A DNA stretch of 64,000 bases from Algicola sagamiensis DSM 14643 (GTDB taxonomy: Bacteria > Pseudomonadota > Gammaproteobacteria > Enterobacterales > Alteromonadaceae): assembly GCF_000374485.1 (NCBI RefSeq), contig NZ_KB894503.1:62001-126000 (forward strand). The letters run 5' to 3'. The position numbers were made by a program, and so were the translations under genes. The notes under the pieces are model-generated. The model searched no databases. It was not told where the DNA came from and worked only from the letters and a program-made list of their open reading frames with translations. Shown here piece after piece: positions 1-8,017 of this stretch; within the stretch, counting starts at the first letter, position 1; every line of letters begins with the position of its first letter.

Positions 1-215
1 TGATTGAGTTGCTTTTCTTTCGCGGAATAAACTCTGAATGTTTCTAAAAGAATAAAAAAAAGAAAATAATATTTAAATTCAATTGGATAGATTAATTGTT
101 TGTTGAATTTGTTCTTCTGCTTTTTTAAGATGCGATTGAGTCATGTTCTATGAGAACTGTTGTTGGATCGTATGACTCTATCATGAAAATAAAAATCATC
201 GAGAAGGACAATAAG
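1..215. other. AT-rich 5' stretch without a gene
   Basis: I see no convincing reading frame here. The stretch is AT-rich, with a run of A and AT-only words around 45-100. It probably holds the promoter of the secreted-protein gene that starts at 216, but no clear -35/-10 pair stands out. Any gene to the left has ended before the window. Confidence 0.5.
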
Positions 216-623
216 ATGAAAACACGCATAAAAACACTCTCCCTACTATCTATTTTAACGATGAGCTCAGCCGCATTTGCTGCAATTGATAAACCAGGTT
301 ATGTTTCTCGCGATTGTGCCGTCGCATTCGCAAAAGAGTCAATTACTGTTACTTGGTTTGGGAGTGCTGAGACCAGTGCAAAATCCTACCATAAACTTCC
401 CCGTAACCAAGGGTGGGTTACTTATACATCAGGGGATATTGTGGACACCTGGCGCTCTTATGCTGGTTTTGTAGCAGAGCCTGGACAATATAACTCCTAT
501 GAAGGCGTAAAAGGTGTACAAGGCGTTCATCAATGGCGTAAGCCAGATGGTGTTGTTGATATCCGTAACAGTAACGTGATAACCAACTGTAACTTACTGA
601 CATGGGGTGTCTCTAACTGGTAA
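216..623 (+). CDS. Small secreted protein, function unknown
   Basis: This encodes 135 aa. Upstream in-frame ATGs exist at 150 and 183, but the ATG at 216 has an AAGGA ribosome site about 7 bases ahead and begins a typical signal peptide: charged MKTRIK, a hydrophobic core (LSLLSILTMSS) and an AFA-A cleavage site near residue 23. The mature part is about 110 aa, polar and aromatic-rich (many W and Y), with two cysteines that could form one disulfide after export. I do not recognise the family. It is 50 bases upstream of another membrane-anchored unknown, so the two may share a transcript. Confidence 0.6.
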   Translation: MKTRIKTLSLLSILTMSSAAFAAIDKPGYVSRDCAVAFAKESITVTWFGSAETSAKSYHKLPRNQGWVTYTSGDIVDTWRSYAGFVAEPGQYNSYEGVKGVQGVHQWRKPDGVVDIRNSNVITNCNLLTWGVSNW

Positions 624-673
624 TCTTTAGGGTTTGTACAGGTGTGCAAACCCTCTTGATGAGGATAAAAAGA

Positions 674-1558
674 ATGAAAAAAATCATGGTTGGGGGTATA
701 TATATTGCGATTCTCACAGTGGGTGGATACTATTATTTTTCAGGGCATCAGTTATCCGATCTAAATTTGGATACGCAGCAGACCGTTGAAGCACTGGGTA
801 CACAAAATAGAGAAAATAAATTACCCCAAGTACAAGAACCAATCATTGCTAATCAGCAGGCCACGCAGGGTGCAGCAATGATTTTGCCAGAAGGTGCCAA
901 GATTGTTCAGGATCCAATGGTTGATTTTGTGACAACATCAGGGTACAAACCTTCAGCAATCAAAAAGTTTACAGAATTTACGGGTAAAGAAATACTGCTT
1001 TTATCTGAGTTGCCCGATGATGAAAAAAAGCTTGTTATCGAAGATCTAGAAGTAATTAAAAAGCTGGGGTATTTGAAAGTACCACAAGATTACGCAGATA
1101 AATTTATGGGAGTAGTTAACTATATTTCGCATCAAGAGCCGCCGGCAGAACACCTCGTTTTTCAACCCTCAGATATCAGCCAAGCACTCTATTCAATGGG
1201 TTATGACTATATGGGAGTGATTTCTCCCCATATCAATGTTAATGCTAATGCAGACTGGAATTCGATGATTCAAGTTTTTCAAGCTGGTGATGATATCATT
1301 AGTGTTGATCAAGGTGGGATCGGTAGAGGTGGGGTGTCTCTGATTACTGAAGGTTATGATAATGTTTACCTGCAAAATCAAGAATATCCAGCTTCTTATT
1401 TAAAAAATCGTGCCGAAGATGGGACTGAATTCTACAGTCTGTCTTTTTCATCAGGGAAAACAACGTTTAAATTAATGTCTACCAAAGAGGATAAATCAGG
1501 ATTGACTCAATTAGCAGAAAAGTTACTTGAAGCAGATCTCGTGAAACAAAAAGGGTAG
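674..1558 (+). CDS. Membrane-anchored protein, function unknown
   Basis: The frame is open from a GTG at 644. The ATG at 674 is preferred because GAGG (661-664) lies 9 bases ahead and the protein then starts with MKKIM and one hydrophobic segment (about residues 5-22), giving 294 aa. The segment looks like an uncleaved anchor, leaving a large periplasmic domain. The 50 residues after it are polar and Q/N-rich, like a linker; the rest reads as a mixed alpha/beta domain. I recognise no family. It shares direction with the secreted protein before it and ends just ahead of a hairpin terminator at 1591-1609. Confidence 0.6.
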   Translation: MKKIMVGGIYIAILTVGGYYYFSGHQLSDLNLDTQQTVEALGTQNRENKLPQVQEPIIANQQATQGAAMILPEGAKIVQDPMVDFVTTSGYKPSAIKKFTEFTGKEILLLSELPDDEKKLVIEDLEVIKKLGYLKVPQDYADKFMGVVNYISHQEPPAEHLVFQPSDISQALYSMGYDYMGVISPHINVNANADWNSMIQVFQAGDDIISVDQGGIGRGGVSLITEGYDNVYLQNQEYPASYLKNRAEDGTEFYSLSFSSGKTTFKLMSTKEDKSGLTQLAEKLLEADLVKQKG

Positions 1559-1590
1559 TACTCTATTGAATATTCACCCCAGTAAAAAAA

Positions 1591-1609
1591 GCCCCTCACA
1601 AAGAGGGGC
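1591..1609. terminator. Bidirectional rho-independent terminator
   Basis: The arms GCCCCTC (1591-1597) and GAGGGGC (1603-1609) enclose a 5-base loop. A-run sequences flank both sides, which read as a U-tract on either strand. It sits between the unknown gene ending at 1558 (+) and the GAPDH gene ending at 1635 (-), so it likely serves both. Confidence 0.8.
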
Positions 1610-1634
1610 AAAAAATTAGAGAAGGATTGCAATG

Positions 1635-2639
1635 TTACTTCATAAGCTCCACTGCATTATCTAGCATCCGATTACTAAATCCCCATTCGTTATCATACCA
1701 AGCCATGACTTTTACAAGACGACCGGAAACTCGGGTCTCAGAGGCGTCAAAGATGGAAGAGTGTGGATTATGGTTAAAATCTACTGATACTAAAGGCTCA
1801 GTATTGTACGCTAAAATCCCTGATAATCCAGTACTTTCTGATGCTTTTTTCATAACTTCGTTGATCTCTTCGACACTTGTATCACGTTTTGCGATGAAGC
1901 AGAGATCGACAAGCGAAACGTTTAAAGTCGGAACACGAACGGCGAGGCCATCGAGTTTACCTGCTAACTCAGGGACAACAAGACCAACAGCCGCAGCTGC
2001 GCCTGTTTTTGTTGGGATCATCGAGCTTGCCGCTGCACGAGCACGACGGACATCTGTATGATAGACATCATTGAGTCGCTGGTCGTTCGTATATGCATGG
2101 ATGGTTGTCATCAGACCAGATTCAATACCAATCGTATCGTTGAGTGGTTTCACAACTGGTGCTAGACAGTTTGTTGTACAAGAAGCGTTTGAGATGACGG
2201 TCATATCAGATGTAATTTCATCGTGATTAACACCATGAACAACAGTTGCGTCCACTGCTTTACCAGGTGCAGAAATGAGGACTTTTTTCGCACCAGCTTG
2301 GATATGAAGGGATGCTTTTTCTTTTGATGTGAATAGACCTGTACATTCCATCACAAGATCAACTTCAAGCTCTTTCCACGGAAGTTGTGCAGGGTCTTTT
2401 TGTGAAAGTGTGCGAATTGGATCGCCATTGACATATAAATGTGTGTCATCATGCTCAACGGATGCGCCAAATTGACCATGCGCTGTGTCATACTTAAGTA
2501 GGTGGGCGTTGATTGCGGAATCACCGAGATCGTTGATGGCAACAATTTTGAGATCGTAGTCTATAGCACTTTCATATAAGGCTCTGACGATATTCCGACC
2601 AATTCTTCCAAAACCATTAATAGCAACACGGATAGTCAT
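1635..2639 (-). CDS. gapA: Glyceraldehyde-3-phosphate dehydrogenase, class I (334 aa)
   Basis: This cytosolic enzyme oxidises glyceraldehyde-3-phosphate to 1,3-bisphosphoglycerate with NAD(P). It has the usual GAPDH length and layout: an N-terminal Rossmann fold (INGFGRIGR, residues 7-15), the NAD-type acidic residue D37 in VAINDLGD, catalytic C154 in [10 protein letters not shown]181 in TTIHAYTND and the C-terminal WYDNEWGFS motif. The sequence is closer to the Pseudomonas/Xanthomonas-type Gap than to E. coli Epd. It diverges from gnd over a 204-bp spacer that holds a perfect HexR-like palindrome overlapping its promoter, so control by an Entner-Doudoroff intermediate is likely. A second, longer GAPDH lies at 5842-7290; the two may split glycolytic and gluconeogenic directions (inference). 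Confidence 0.93.
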   Translation of the reverse strand: MTIRVAINGFGRIGRNIVRALYESAIDYDLKIVAINDLGDSAINAHLLKYDTAHGQFGASVEHDDTHLYVNGDPIRTLSQKDPAQLPWKELEVDLVMECTGLFTSKEKASLHIQAGAKKVLISAPGKAVDATVVHGVNHDEITSDMTVISNASCTTNCLAPVVKPLNDTIGIESGLMTTIHAYTNDQRLNDVYHTDVRRARAAASSMIPTKTGAAAAVGLVVPELAGKLDGLAVRVPTLNVSLVDLCFIAKRDTSVEEINEVMKKASESTGLSGILAYNTEPLVSVDFNHNPHSSIFDASETRVSGRLVKVMAWYDNEWGFSNRMLDNAVELMK

Positions 2640-2682
2640 ACATATACCTTTTGAGCGGTGGGAAATATTTCAATTTTCTTTA

Positions 2683-2697
2683 TGTAATAAAATTACA
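2683..2697. promoter_or_regulatory. HexR-type operator palindrome
   Basis: TGTAATAAAATTACA is a near-perfect palindrome matching the published gammaproteobacterial HexR consensus (TGTAAT-N3-ATTACA). HexR represses central carbon genes such as gap, edd, zwf and gnd and is released by 2-keto-3-deoxy-6-phosphogluconate. The site lies between divergent gap and gnd, exactly where HexR sites are known in related bacteria, and covers the proposed gap -10. The match to the motif is direct; binding is inferred. Confidence 0.75.
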
Positions 2698-2717
2698 TTA
2701 TTGGTGTACTTTGTCAA
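2690..2717 (-). promoter_or_regulatory. Putative sigma-70 promoter of gapA
   Basis: On the minus strand a consensus -35 TTGACA (2712-2717) is followed after 16 bases by TAATTT (2690-2695). The -10 lies inside the HexR palindrome, so a bound repressor would block polymerase. The -35 is strong and the -10 imperfect. Confidence 0.5.
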
Positions 2718-2843
2718 TAATATCGACTGATTTAGCACAAGATTTATTGGAAAAAGAAATTTTATTACAAAACGTTATTCTCTTATGGTTTTTCAAAGAA
2801 ATTCAGTATAATGCTCCAAATGATAACAAGCAGGTAAAGATGT

Positions 2844-4352
2844 ATGTCCGACTCACGTGATCTTGGTGTGATAGGTCTGGGTGTCATGGGGAGTAGCCTT
2901 GTACTCAACATGGCTGATAATGGATACTCGGTTGCTGCGTTCGATTTAGACCATGAAAAAGGCGAGAGCTTATTAAATCGCGCTGCGGAAGAACTCCAAG
3001 AACGACAAACACAACAGCAATGTGTGCAAGTCACAACCTCTTACACAGAACTCCTACAATCCCTACGTTCCCCTCGAATTTTATTTCTTTCTGTCCCAGC
3101 AGGCCCAGTTGTCGATGATGTTTGTGAAAAGCTCATTGATGCAGGGATCCAGGCCGACGATATTGTTGTCGATACAGGAAATAGCCTTTGGTCTGATACA
3201 GAAGTTCGACAAGCGAAATATAAAGGGAAGTTTATTTTCTTTAGCACTGCTGTTTCTGGTGGTGAGCTTGGTGCCCGTCATGGTCCGGCACTGATGGCTG
3301 GTGGTGATAAATATGCTTGGACGCGCGTTGGCCCGGTTCTTGAAAAAATTGCCGCTAAAGTAGATAGTCGGACTGGTAAGCCAACAGAAGAACCGTCCGA
3401 GTTTTCGGAAGCCTGTGCAGCCTATATCGGTTCTGGCGGTGCAGGACATTATGTCAAAATGGTGCACAATGGGATTGAATATGCTGATATGCAGTTGATT
3501 TGTGAAGCATTTCAATATCTCAATGAAGGGCTAGAACTTAATTACGCAGAAATTGCAGATATTTTCGAGTCCTGGCTTGCTGGTCCTTTGGATAGTTACC
3601 TTTTGGAAGTGTCCGTTGCTGTGTTACGCCAAACTGACCCTGAAACACAAGCACCATTGATGGATGTTATTTTGGATATGGCAGGCCAAAAAGGTACGGG
3701 GCGTTGGACAGCGATTAATAGTTTAGAGCTTGGTGCGCCAGCGATGACGATTGCTCAGTCGGTGTATGCTCGGGCGCTTTCTGCAAGAAAAGACGCACGT
3801 GTTCGCGCTTCAAAAATACTTGATGGCCCGCTTTCTGAAGGGGTTGGGGAAGAAAAACAATCACTGATCGAAGCATTACATGACGCACTTTTATGTGCAA
3901 AAGTTTCTGCTTATGCACAAGGGTTTGAGTTAATTGCTTTGGCTGCGGAAGATTACGAGTGGAAAATTGATTACGGAAAACTTGCTAAGATCTGGCGTGC
4001 GGGTTGCATTATTCGAGCAAAAATTCTTGGTGATATCGCACAATCCTATGCGGATGAGTCTCATGCTCAGGAAAATCTATTAATCAGCCCTGTCTTTGCA
4101 AAATTACTTTCTGATAAGCAGTCTCACTGGCGTAAGACCGTTGCAAAGGCGGTTGAGCTTGGTATCCCAGTACCATGCCTGAGCTCATCGATTGCGTATT
4201 ATGACGGGTATCGTTGTGAGCGTCTTCCTGCGAATCTTTTACAAGGGCAACGCGACTTCTTTGGTGCCCATGGGTTCCAACGACTGGATCGTCCAGGGAC
4301 TTTCCACTTAACTTGGGAAGAACAGCAACCGCAACTGGTTCAGTTTAAGTAA
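2844..4352 (+). CDS. gnd: 6-phosphogluconate dehydrogenase (502 aa)
   Basis: This enzyme oxidatively decarboxylates 6-phosphogluconate to ribulose-5-phosphate in the cytosolic pentose phosphate pathway. The N-terminal NADP-binding motif GLGVMGSSL is at residues 11-19. The substrate loop reads VSGGELGARHGPALMAGG, close to the family's VSGGEEGAR-GPS-M-GG. The catalytic lysine region is GAGHYVKMVHNGIEY and the C-terminal domain carries KGTGRWTA. Length is slightly above the common 470-480 aa. A -10 TATAAT lies at 2807-2812, 32 bases before the start. It diverges from gapA across the HexR-type operator, so the two are probably co-regulated. Confidence 0.95.
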   Translation: MSDSRDLGVIGLGVMGSSLVLNMADNGYSVAAFDLDHEKGESLLNRAAEELQERQTQQQCVQVTTSYTELLQSLRSPRILFLSVPAGPVVDDVCEKLIDAGIQADDIVVDTGNSLWSDTEVRQAKYKGKFIFFSTAVSGGELGARHGPALMAGGDKYAWTRVGPVLEKIAAKVDSRTGKPTEEPSEFSEACAAYIGSGGAGHYVKMVHNGIEYADMQLICEAFQYLNEGLELNYAEIADIFESWLAGPLDSYLLEVSVAVLRQTDPETQAPLMDVILDMAGQKGTGRWTAINSLELGAPAMTIAQSVYARALSARKDARVRASKILDGPLSEGVGEEKQSLIEALHDALLCAKVSAYAQGFELIALAAEDYEWKIDYGKLAKIWRAGCIIRAKILGDIAQSYADESHAQENLLISPVFAKLLSDKQSHWRKTVAKAVELGIPVPCLSSSIAYYDGYRCERLPANLLQGQRDFFGAHGFQRLDRPGTFHLTWEEQQPQLVQFK

Positions 4353-4364
4353 CCTCAATTTGAT

Positions 4365-4396
4365 GAAAAGAGGTGAGCAATCGCTCCCTCTCTTTC
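4365..4396 (+). terminator. Possible terminator after gnd
   Basis: GAAAAGAGGTGAGC (4365-4378) pairs imperfectly, with a bulge, with GCTCCCTCTCTTTC (4383-4396) and is followed by ATTTTA. It is a weak intrinsic terminator candidate between gnd and msrB. Confidence 0.35.
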
Positions 4397-4424
4397 ATTT
4401 TACAGCATATTAGAGGAAAGAAGC

Positions 4425-4811
4425 ATGAAACGCAGCAGTGAAGAGTGGCAGAAACTCCTTTCTGAAGATGTCTATTATGTTTGCCGGGAAAAAGGAACTG
4501 AAGCACCATTTACAGGGGCATTGCTTCATAACAAGGAAACAGGGGAATACTGCTGTGCTTGTTGCCAAGCCGCATTATTTCATTCTCAGAGCAAATTCGA
4601 ATCTGGTTGTGGCTGGCCTGCATTTTCAGAACCCGCAAATAAACAGGCAGTACGTTACGAAACTGATCACAGTCATGGCATGCATCGTATCGAGGTGCTT
4701 TGTAATCAGTGTGATGCGCATTTGGGACATGTATTTCAGGATGGTCCTGCACCAACAGGTCAACGATATTGTATTAACTCGGCTGCAATGCAGTTTAGAG
4801 GGGAAAAATAA
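4425..4811 (+). CDS. msrB: Peptide methionine-R-sulfoxide reductase MsrB
   Basis: This enzyme reduces the R epimer of methionine sulfoxide in proteins and so repairs oxidised proteins in the cytosol. At 128 aa it matches single-domain MsrB. The catalytic cysteine is C116 in the QRYCINS motif. Structural zinc ligands come from the CCACC cluster (residues 43-47) and CNQC (93-96), and GCGWPAF (61-67) is a family signature. There is a good AGAGGAAAG ribosome site. It ends 3 bases from the convergent DUF2989 lipoprotein gene, so the two transcripts overlap at their 3' ends. Confidence 0.95.
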   Translation: MKRSSEEWQKLLSEDVYYVCREKGTEAPFTGALLHNKETGEYCCACCQAALFHSQSKFESGCGWPAFSEPANKQAVRYETDHSHGMHRIEVLCNQCDAHLGHVFQDGPAPTGQRYCINSAAMQFRGEK

Positions 4812-4814
4812 AGG

Positions 4815-5609
4815 CTACTTTTTCGGAGCCTTGAACGAGCCGTCTTCGATATCTGAGACAGTTTTTTGTGCTAAACTATCGAGTTTGTCAATATCGCGGC
4901 CTTCTTCTTTGAGCGCAAGTGTTAATGGAGAAAGCTCTATATTTTCGGCACCTTTGTACTCTGCTGCTTTCCCCCAAATATAAGCAAGTTTTATTTCTCC
5001 TTTTTTATAGAAAATGCTGGTGAGTGTTGAAAAAATCTCTTTCAGAATTTCATCATCATCCGTTTTGATTTCCAATGCCCTGTAAAGAGTCCTGATAGTT
5101 TTGTCCTGATCAAACTTGGTATAATACGCTGCCATAGATACTAACATTGGTTGGCTTTTGATTTTTCCATCTTCCTCAAGCTTCTCCAGCTTTTCCATTG
5201 CTTCTTCATTTCCTAAACGAGACCAATGGTAGTACAAAAGTTCTGGCATCTCTGAATGCTTGGTCTGCTCTTGAAGGCGCTTGATTTCTCTCAAGCTGGT
5301 ATGAAAAGCACGTACACGGGCTGACTTATTTTCTTTGAGCTTTTTATGTTCGATCTGAGAGTAGAGTTCGATGCATTTTGAGTAAACCTCAAGGTCGACG
5401 AGCAATCTGTATTTGTTTCCGTCATCTGGTTTTTTGTATTCAATCATGCGATTGATGATCACTTCTCGACGCTCATTATTACACCGTCCATCTTTGTTGA
5501 GATCGTTACAGAACTCAGGCTTTTCTGTACAGACATCTCTCACCGACAGGCTTTCTTCACAAGCCATCAAAACAATGGGTGTTAAACAAAGAAGGATCTG
5601 TTTTTTCAT
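4815..5609 (-). CDS. DUF2989-family lipoprotein
   Basis: This encodes 264 aa with a lipoprotein signal: MKKQ, a hydrophobic core and the lipobox LMAC with lipidated C17. The following segment with conserved cysteines (VCTEKPEFCNDLNKDGRCNNER) and the later LLYYHWSRLGNEEA fit the DUF2989 family as I remember it from Vibrio and Shewanella. The C-terminal half is helical and TPR/Sel1-like. The function is unknown; it should be anchored in the periplasm by its acyl group. AGGGAAAA precedes the ATG. Confidence 0.7.
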   Translation of the reverse strand: MKKQILLCLTPIVLMACEESLSVRDVCTEKPEFCNDLNKDGRCNNERREVIINRMIEYKKPDDGNKYRLLVDLEVYSKCIELYSQIEHKKLKENKSARVRAFHTSLREIKRLQEQTKHSEMPELLYYHWSRLGNEEAMEKLEKLEEDGKIKSQPMLVSMAAYYTKFDQDKTIRTLYRALEIKTDDDEILKEIFSTLTSIFYKKGEIKLAYIWGKAAEYKGAENIELSPLTLALKEEGRDIDKLDSLAQKTVSDIEDGSFKAPKK

Positions 5610-5691
5610 CGGATTTTCCCTAAAATGAATAACACTCTAAGCTTATACCAATTCTTTCCATCTCGTCGTATATCTTCCAAAAAGAAATTTA

Positions 5692-5729
5692 TTGTAATCG
5701 CTGGTGAAACTTTTCAGATTAGATTACAA
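5692..5729. promoter_or_regulatory. Inverted repeat upstream of the long GAPDH gene
   Basis: TTGTAATC (5692-5699) and GATTACAA (5722-5729) form an exact 8-bp inverted repeat around a 22-bp spacer that itself contains a small palindrome (GAAA-CT-TTTC, 5706-5715). The half-sites resemble HexR half-sites but the spacing is far longer. It lies 113 bases upstream of the start and may be a regulator site. Confidence 0.35.
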
Positions 5730-5841
5730 TGCGCTACCCCTACAAATAACAATCCTTTTTGGCGACGACAGAGAGGAAAATGCAGGCTAAATTGGTTCAT
5801 TTTCATCCCGTCGCAGCATTACGTGAATAGAAGGCAAACCT

Positions 5842-7290
5842 ATGAGTATCGAGCACGAGGAAAAATATCAGAAGAGCTGGCAAGAGCGTCAGGAATATGC
5901 TGAGCAGATGCAGCCGATCATTGGACGCCTGTTCCGAGATAAAGGCATCGAGATCACAATTTATGGTCGTCCACTCGTCAACGCAAGCACAATTGATATC
6001 ATTAAGGCACATAAAAGTGTTAGCAAATTTGAAGCTCAAAAGTTGCGTTTGCGTGAAAGCTTCCCATTCCTTGAACGTATTAGCCAGATGACCCTCGCAC
6101 CTGCACGAATCGACCTTGGTAAACTTGCATATGGATACCGATATAAAGATGCTGGCAAAGGTCAGAACGAAGATGCTTATTTAGAAAGTGAATTAAAAAA
6201 TATCCTCAATGCTTCGAGCGACCATCAGCCTCAAGACGTTGTATTGTATGGATTTGGGCGTATTGGCCGCTTATTAGCAAGATTATTGATTGAAAAAAAT
6301 GGCCCGAGCGCACAGATGCGTTTGCGTGCAATTGTTGTTCGCGGACGTAAGAAAGGTGATCTTGAAAAACGTGCAAGCCTGCTGCGTCGTGATTCTATTC
6401 ATGGACCATTTAACGGTAGTATTACTGTTGACGAAGAAAATAATGTGATCAAGGCCAATGGTGCATATATTCAGGTCATTTATGCCAATAGCCCGGATGA
6501 AATTGATTATACATCTTACGGTATAGATAACGCACTTGTTGTTGATAATACCGGGATTTGGAAAGATGAAGAAGGGCTTGGTCTTCACTTGAAATCGAAA
6601 GGAACAGCGAAGGTTCTTTTGACAGCACCAGCAAAAGGGAACATTAAAAATATCGTCTACGGTGTCAACCATATGGATATCTCCAGTGATGATCGTATTG
6701 TCTGTGCAGCCAGCTGTACAACCAATGCAATCACGCCAGTACTCAAAGCCCTCAATGATGAATTCGGTATTCGTAACGGACACGTAGAAACGGTTCATTC
6801 CTATACGAATGACCAAAACTTGATTGATAATTATCATTCAGCAGAGCGCCGTGGCCGCTCAGCACCGCTCAACATGGTGATCACATCGACGGGTGCAGCA
6901 AAGGCTGTTGCGAAGGCATTGCCTGAGCTTGCAGGAAAGCTGACCGGTAATGCGATTCGTGTTCCAACACCGAATGTATCTATGGCGATCATGAACCTGA
7001 ACCTTGATCGTGAAACCGATGTTGAATCATTAAATGGTTACTTACAGCATGTTTCCCTGTTTTCTACACTTCAGGACCAAGTGGACTATACGACATCAAC
7101 AGAGATTGTATCGAGTGACCTGGTCGGCTCGCGTTATGCAGGCGTGGTTGATTCTCAGGCAACGATTGTTGATGGTGATCGCGCAGTTTTATATGTCTGG
7201 TATGACAATGAGTTTGGTTATAGCTGTCAGGTGATCCGCGTGATGCAGGAAATGGTAGGTATTCAGCACCCGACATTACCAAAGATCTAG
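5842..7290 (+). CDS. Long-form glyceraldehyde-3-phosphate dehydrogenase (482 aa)
   Basis: The C-terminal 350 residues are a full GAPDH: YGFGRIGR Rossmann motif (136-143), catalytic C292 in CAASCTTNA, H319 in ETVHSYTND and WYDNEFGYS near the end. Before it is a helical extension of about 130 aa that ordinary GAPDH lacks. Proteins of this length occur in Pseudomonas and Vibrio as a separate GAPDH subfamily. Where class I enzymes have an NAD-selective aspartate this one has VVRGRKK, a basic stretch that may favour NADP (inference). It is single, with an inverted repeat upstream and a terminator downstream. It may be the gluconeogenic or anabolic isoform beside gapA at 1635. Confidence 0.9.
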   Translation: MSIEHEEKYQKSWQERQEYAEQMQPIIGRLFRDKGIEITIYGRPLVNASTIDIIKAHKSVSKFEAQKLRLRESFPFLERISQMTLAPARIDLGKLAYGYRYKDAGKGQNEDAYLESELKNILNASSDHQPQDVVLYGFGRIGRLLARLLIEKNGPSAQMRLRAIVVRGRKKGDLEKRASLLRRDSIHGPFNGSITVDEENNVIKANGAYIQVIYANSPDEIDYTSYGIDNALVVDNTGIWKDEEGLGLHLKSKGTAKVLLTAPAKGNIKNIVYGVNHMDISSDDRIVCAASCTTNAITPVLKALNDEFGIRNGHVETVHSYTNDQNLIDNYHSAERRGRSAPLNMVITSTGAAKAVAKALPELAGKLTGNAIRVPTPNVSMAIMNLNLDRETDVESLNGYLQHVSLFSTLQDQVDYTTSTEIVSSDLVGSRYAGVVDSQATIVDGDRAVLYVWYDNEFGYSCQVIRVMQEMVGIQHPTLPKI

Positions 7291-7330
7291 CTCCCTCATT
7301 ACTTTATATTCCATTTTTAGACTTAATTTT

Positions 7331-7356
7331 GGCAGCATGTGAATGCTGCCTTTTTT
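7331..7356 (+). terminator. Rho-independent terminator
   Basis: GGCAGCAT (7331-7338) and ATGCTGCC (7343-7350) enclose GTGA and are followed by six T. It ends the long GAPDH gene 40 bases upstream. Confidence 0.9.
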
Positions 7357-7463
7357 CTTTCGCTATCCATCAAACTTTAAAAATAAACTTTAGAGTTATA
7401 TTCTGAAAGTGTGTTAGACTTTTGTATATGTGGTCCAACCAGTTAACAAGAGTTTTTTGACGA

Positions 7464-7946
7464 ATGATGAAACATATTTTTGGCAATGCACGCCTGTTTC
7501 GGCTTTTTTTAAATTTATGGCCTCCATTTTTGTTTTCCGGGATCAAGATCACAAAACTGGCAGATGATTTTCGGTATTGTAAAGTTGACTTAAAGTGGTG
7601 GCCTTGGACGCTCAATGCGAATCGAACGCAATACGGTGGCAGTATGTTTTCGATGACCGATCCTATCTATTGCCTCATGCTCATGAATGTACTTGGAAAG
7701 GAATATTATGTCTGGGACAAAAACTCGGATATTGATTTTTTAAAGCCAGGAAAAGGACGTTTAACCGCTGAGTTTATCTTAAGCGATGATACAATCCAGA
7801 AAATCATTGATCATACAGCATCAGGTGAAAAGTTTTTCCCAGAGTTTATTGTGAATGTTGTTGATGAAAAGGGCGATATTGTTTGTAAACTTTGCCGTAG
7901 AATTTATGTCCGTAAAAAGCCGAAATACAGGGAAGGTGAAGAATAG
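7464..7946 (+). CDS. DUF4442-family hotdog-fold protein
   Basis: This encodes 160 aa. The pattern LKWWPWTLNANRTQYGGSMFSMTDPIYCLM, where a GG turn precedes the central helix, and the C-terminal strands fit DUF4442, a hotdog-fold family related to acyl-CoA thioesterases and to the C-terminal domain of YiiD. A role in acyl-thioester metabolism is possible but I see no substrate evidence. ATGs at 7464 and 7467 are both usable and neither has a strong ribosome site. It converges with the GGDEF/EAL gene. Confidence 0.65.
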   Translation: MMKHIFGNARLFRLFLNLWPPFLFSGIKITKLADDFRYCKVDLKWWPWTLNANRTQYGGSMFSMTDPIYCLMLMNVLGKEYYVWDKNSDIDFLKPGKGRLTAEFILSDDTIQKIIDHTASGEKFFPEFIVNVVDEKGDIVCKLCRRIYVRKKPKYREGEE

Positions 7947-7978
7947 GAGATAATTGGAGAGTGCAGGGGAGTGGGACA

Positions 7979-8002
7979 TCGAGGAGCTGAGTTGCTCCTC
8001 GA
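7979..8002. terminator. Hairpin between convergent genes
   Basis: TCGAGGAGC (7979-7987) and GCTCCTCGA (7994-8002) form a perfect 9-bp stem with a 6-base loop. There is no T-run on either side, so it is only a possible terminator for the two genes that meet here. Confidence 0.4.
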
Positions 8003-8017
8003 ATCAGTGAAATCAGA

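Noticed and set aside
1627-2061. Plus-strand frame of 144 codons opposite the GAPDH gene
   Set aside because: It is wholly antisense to a well-supported gene and resembles no family.
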